From positions 1-7,261 of the forward strand of contig JBBIJH010000140.1 of the NCBI GenBank assembly GCA_037446075.1: a stretch of DNA of 7,261 bases, written 5' to 3'. This document shows positions 6,646 through 7,261 of the stretch, in pieces. The notes under the pieces were generated by a model. It made no database searches. It was not told the origin of the DNA and was given only the letters and a program-made list of their open reading frames with translations. Origin of the DNA: JBBIJH01 sp037446075 (GTDB lineage: Bacteria; Bacteroidota; Ignavibacteria; UBA10030; JAHEZR01). A program made the translations under genes and the position numbers. Within the stretch, counting starts at the first letter, position 1. The number at the start of each line of letters is the position of its first letter.

Positions 6646-6652
6646 TTCGAGG
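6535..6652 (-). other. Cluster of four consecutive hairpins, possible structured RNA or repeat relic
   Basis: On the minus strand four stem-loops follow each other. At 6635-6652 CCTCGA pairs with TC-GAGG (one bulge). At 6603-6620 GGAGCC, loop TTCG, pairs with GG-GA-CTCC; C(UUCG)G is a stable tetraloop. At 6554-6582 GGGT and GAAG pair with CTTC and ACCC across a 2x2 internal loop. At 6535-6551 GC-AAAG pairs with CTTT-GC. No known RNA class is recognised. The same DNA is open in one frame on each strand, so a coding role cannot be excluded. The strand is assigned only because the UUCG loop falls on minus. Confidence 0.25.
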
Positions 6653-6695
6653 GGGTCACGCGAATACGGGGGAAAAGCGTTAAGGGCTAACCACT

Positions 6696-6711
6696 CCCAG
6701 GGCTTCCTGGG
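6696..6711 (-). terminator. Possible weak terminator after the ferritin-like gene
   Basis: CCCAGG and CCTGGG form a perfect 6-bp stem with a 4-nt loop, 31 nt past the stop of the ferritin-like gene. No T-run follows directly on the minus strand; the first (TTTT) comes about 20 nt later. It could stop or pause transcription, or be incidental. Confidence 0.25.
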
Positions 6712-6741
6712 TGATAGGAAAAAGCAGGATTATTCCGGTGT

Positions 6742-7212
6742 TCAGCTCACTCCATAGTTGCCAGGAAAATTCATGAGCAAGTCGTACTCCGCTGTCAGCA
6801 TCACTTCGTGGGTGTGTTCCCATTGTGCGAGGTATCTCAGCATCGCCTTCGTCGCGGCATCTTCCACCTTGTCTACGCACTCAAGATAAATCTTCCTCGA
6901 ACCTTGCTCGGCCGCGATGGCAACTTTCAGAGCCTCCGCCAAGTCCGGCTCTTTCGACAGGTCGAGCGATTGAAGTGCTGGCGGCAGCAATGAAGGAGGC
7001 AACTTGAGGGGGATCTCTGGAAACAGCTCCGCATATTTTTTTTCCAGCATATCCTGATGCTGACGCTCCTCGGTGGCAAGGAGAGCAAACCTCTCCTTCG
7101 CGCGCACTTGCCGAGCACGTTCGGAGAGGTGTTCATACAGGCTCTGCGCGTCAATCTCTGCTCTTAGGGCGAGCGCTAACACTTCGGAGGACGACAGGTT
7201 ATCTTGGGCCAT
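6742..7212 (-). CDS. Rubrerythrin/ferritin-like diiron protein
   Basis: From the ATG at 7210-7212 this is 156 residues, a four-helix ferritin-like domain. Counting from that ATG, the likely iron ligands are E19 (RAEIDAQSLY), E49 and H52 (ATEERQHQDM), E102 (IAAEQGSRK), and E132 and H135 (QWEHTHEVM). This gives two helix pairs, each with one glutamate and one ExxH, the rubrerythrin pattern. The linker between the pairs is proline-rich (LKLPPSLLPP). There is no C-terminal rubredoxin domain, so electron supply would need a partner. Proteins of this family in anaerobes reduce peroxide or handle iron. The gene is 563 nt upstream of the redox operon and probably a separate unit; a link to protection of the iron-sulfur complex is speculation. 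Confidence 0.9.
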   Translation of the reverse strand: MAQDNLSSSEVLALALRAEIDAQSLYEHLSERARQVRAKERFALLATEERQHQDMLEKKYAELFPEIPLKLPPSLLPPALQSLDLSKEPDLAEALKVAIAAEQGSRKIYLECVDKVEDAATKAMLRYLAQWEHTHEVMLTAEYDLLMNFPGNYGVS

Positions 7213-7214
7213 AT

Positions 7215-7221
7215 CTTCCTC
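7215..7221 (-). promoter_or_regulatory. Shine-Dalgarno site that decides the ferritin-like start
   Basis: GAGGAAG on the minus strand places GAGG 5 nt before the ATG at 7210-7212. The frame stays open upstream to a TTG at 7237-7239, which would add nine residues, but those extra codons contain this ribosome-binding site. The ATG is therefore the better start. The QmoC-like gene has the same GAGGAA at the same spacing. Confidence 0.7.
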
Positions 7222-7261
7222 GTAGGGTAAGGAGGGCAATTGAAGTGAGAATCATCTTAAA

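Larger units (their letters stand above)
6179..6741. other. 563-nt intergenic region with structured and palindromic DNA
   Basis: No convincing gene was found between the ferritin-like gene and the redox operon, although the rest of the window is tightly packed. The part near the operon (6179-6350) holds a dyad and GATTCCG repeats. The middle (6299-6480) has only a doubtful 51-codon frame. The far part (6478-6729) is open on both strands and rich in hairpins. I saw no confident -35/-10 pair, no sigma-54 site and no tRNA. The operon promoter is expected here. Confidence 0.6.

Noticed and set aside
6179..6741. tRNA, sigma-54 promoter, or -35/-10 promoter in the long gap
   Set aside because: I looked for a cloverleaf, a GG-N10-GC pair and TTGACA/TATAAT-like pairs at normal spacing on the minus strand and found none that were convincing.
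7213..7239. Nine-residue N-terminal extension of the ferritin-like protein from a TTG
   Set aside because: The extension codons contain a good GAGGAAG ribosome-binding site for the ATG at 7210-7212, which is the better start.
1..7261. CRISPR array, insertion sequence or transposase gene
   Set aside because: There are no regularly spaced direct repeats and no transposase-like protein. Repeats seen are only short ones in 6179-6741.

Overview
All protein-coding genes I can support lie on the minus strand. Six of them form one compact block (1-6178) with gaps of 23 nt or less, or with overlaps. The block encodes a flavin/iron-sulfur redox complex assembled from parts of three known families. In transcription order these are: a QmoC/HdrC-HdrE-like membrane subunit with two [4Fe-4S] motifs (4997-6178); a short HdrA N-terminal piece fused to a NuoE/HndA [2Fe-2S] domain (4068-4973); an HndB-like [2Fe-2S] ferredoxin (3704-4087); a 1028-residue fusion of Trx-like ferredoxin, NuoF and a GltD/NfnB-type flavoprotein (613-3699); a DRTGG-domain protein (266-616); and a CBS-domain protein cut by the window edge (1-269).

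The inferred assembly is a membrane-attached, flavin-based electron-transfer complex. The QmoC-like subunit would exchange electrons with the menaquinone pool. Iron-sulfur relays in the HdrA'-NuoE and HndB-like proteins would carry electrons to the FMN/NAD(H) site of the NuoF domain. The GltD-like domain adds a second pyridine-nucleotide/FAD site. The set resembles HndABC without the hydrogenase HndD, joined to a Qmo/Hdr membrane anchor. No hydrogenase, HdrB or QmoA/QmoB gene is visible. The DRTGG and CBS proteins probably sense nucleotides and regulate, but that is inference.

Upstream of the block, 6179-6741 is a 563-nt stretch with no convincing gene. It holds a near-perfect 17-nt dyad 67 nt upstream of the first start codon, three copies of the 7-mer GATTCCG (one inverted) with competing hairpins, four consecutive hairpins at 6535-6652, and short open frames of doubtful status. 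Beyond it, 6742-7212 encodes a rubrerythrin/ferritin-like diiron protein, probably a separate unit that may help with oxygen or peroxide defence or iron handling.

The gene content suggests an anaerobic bacterium, most plausibly a Desulfobacterota-like sulfate reducer or syntroph, because QmoC-like subunits, HdrA pieces and NuoF-GltD fusions often occur together there. This placement is tentative: there is no rRNA, tRNA or other taxonomic marker in the window.
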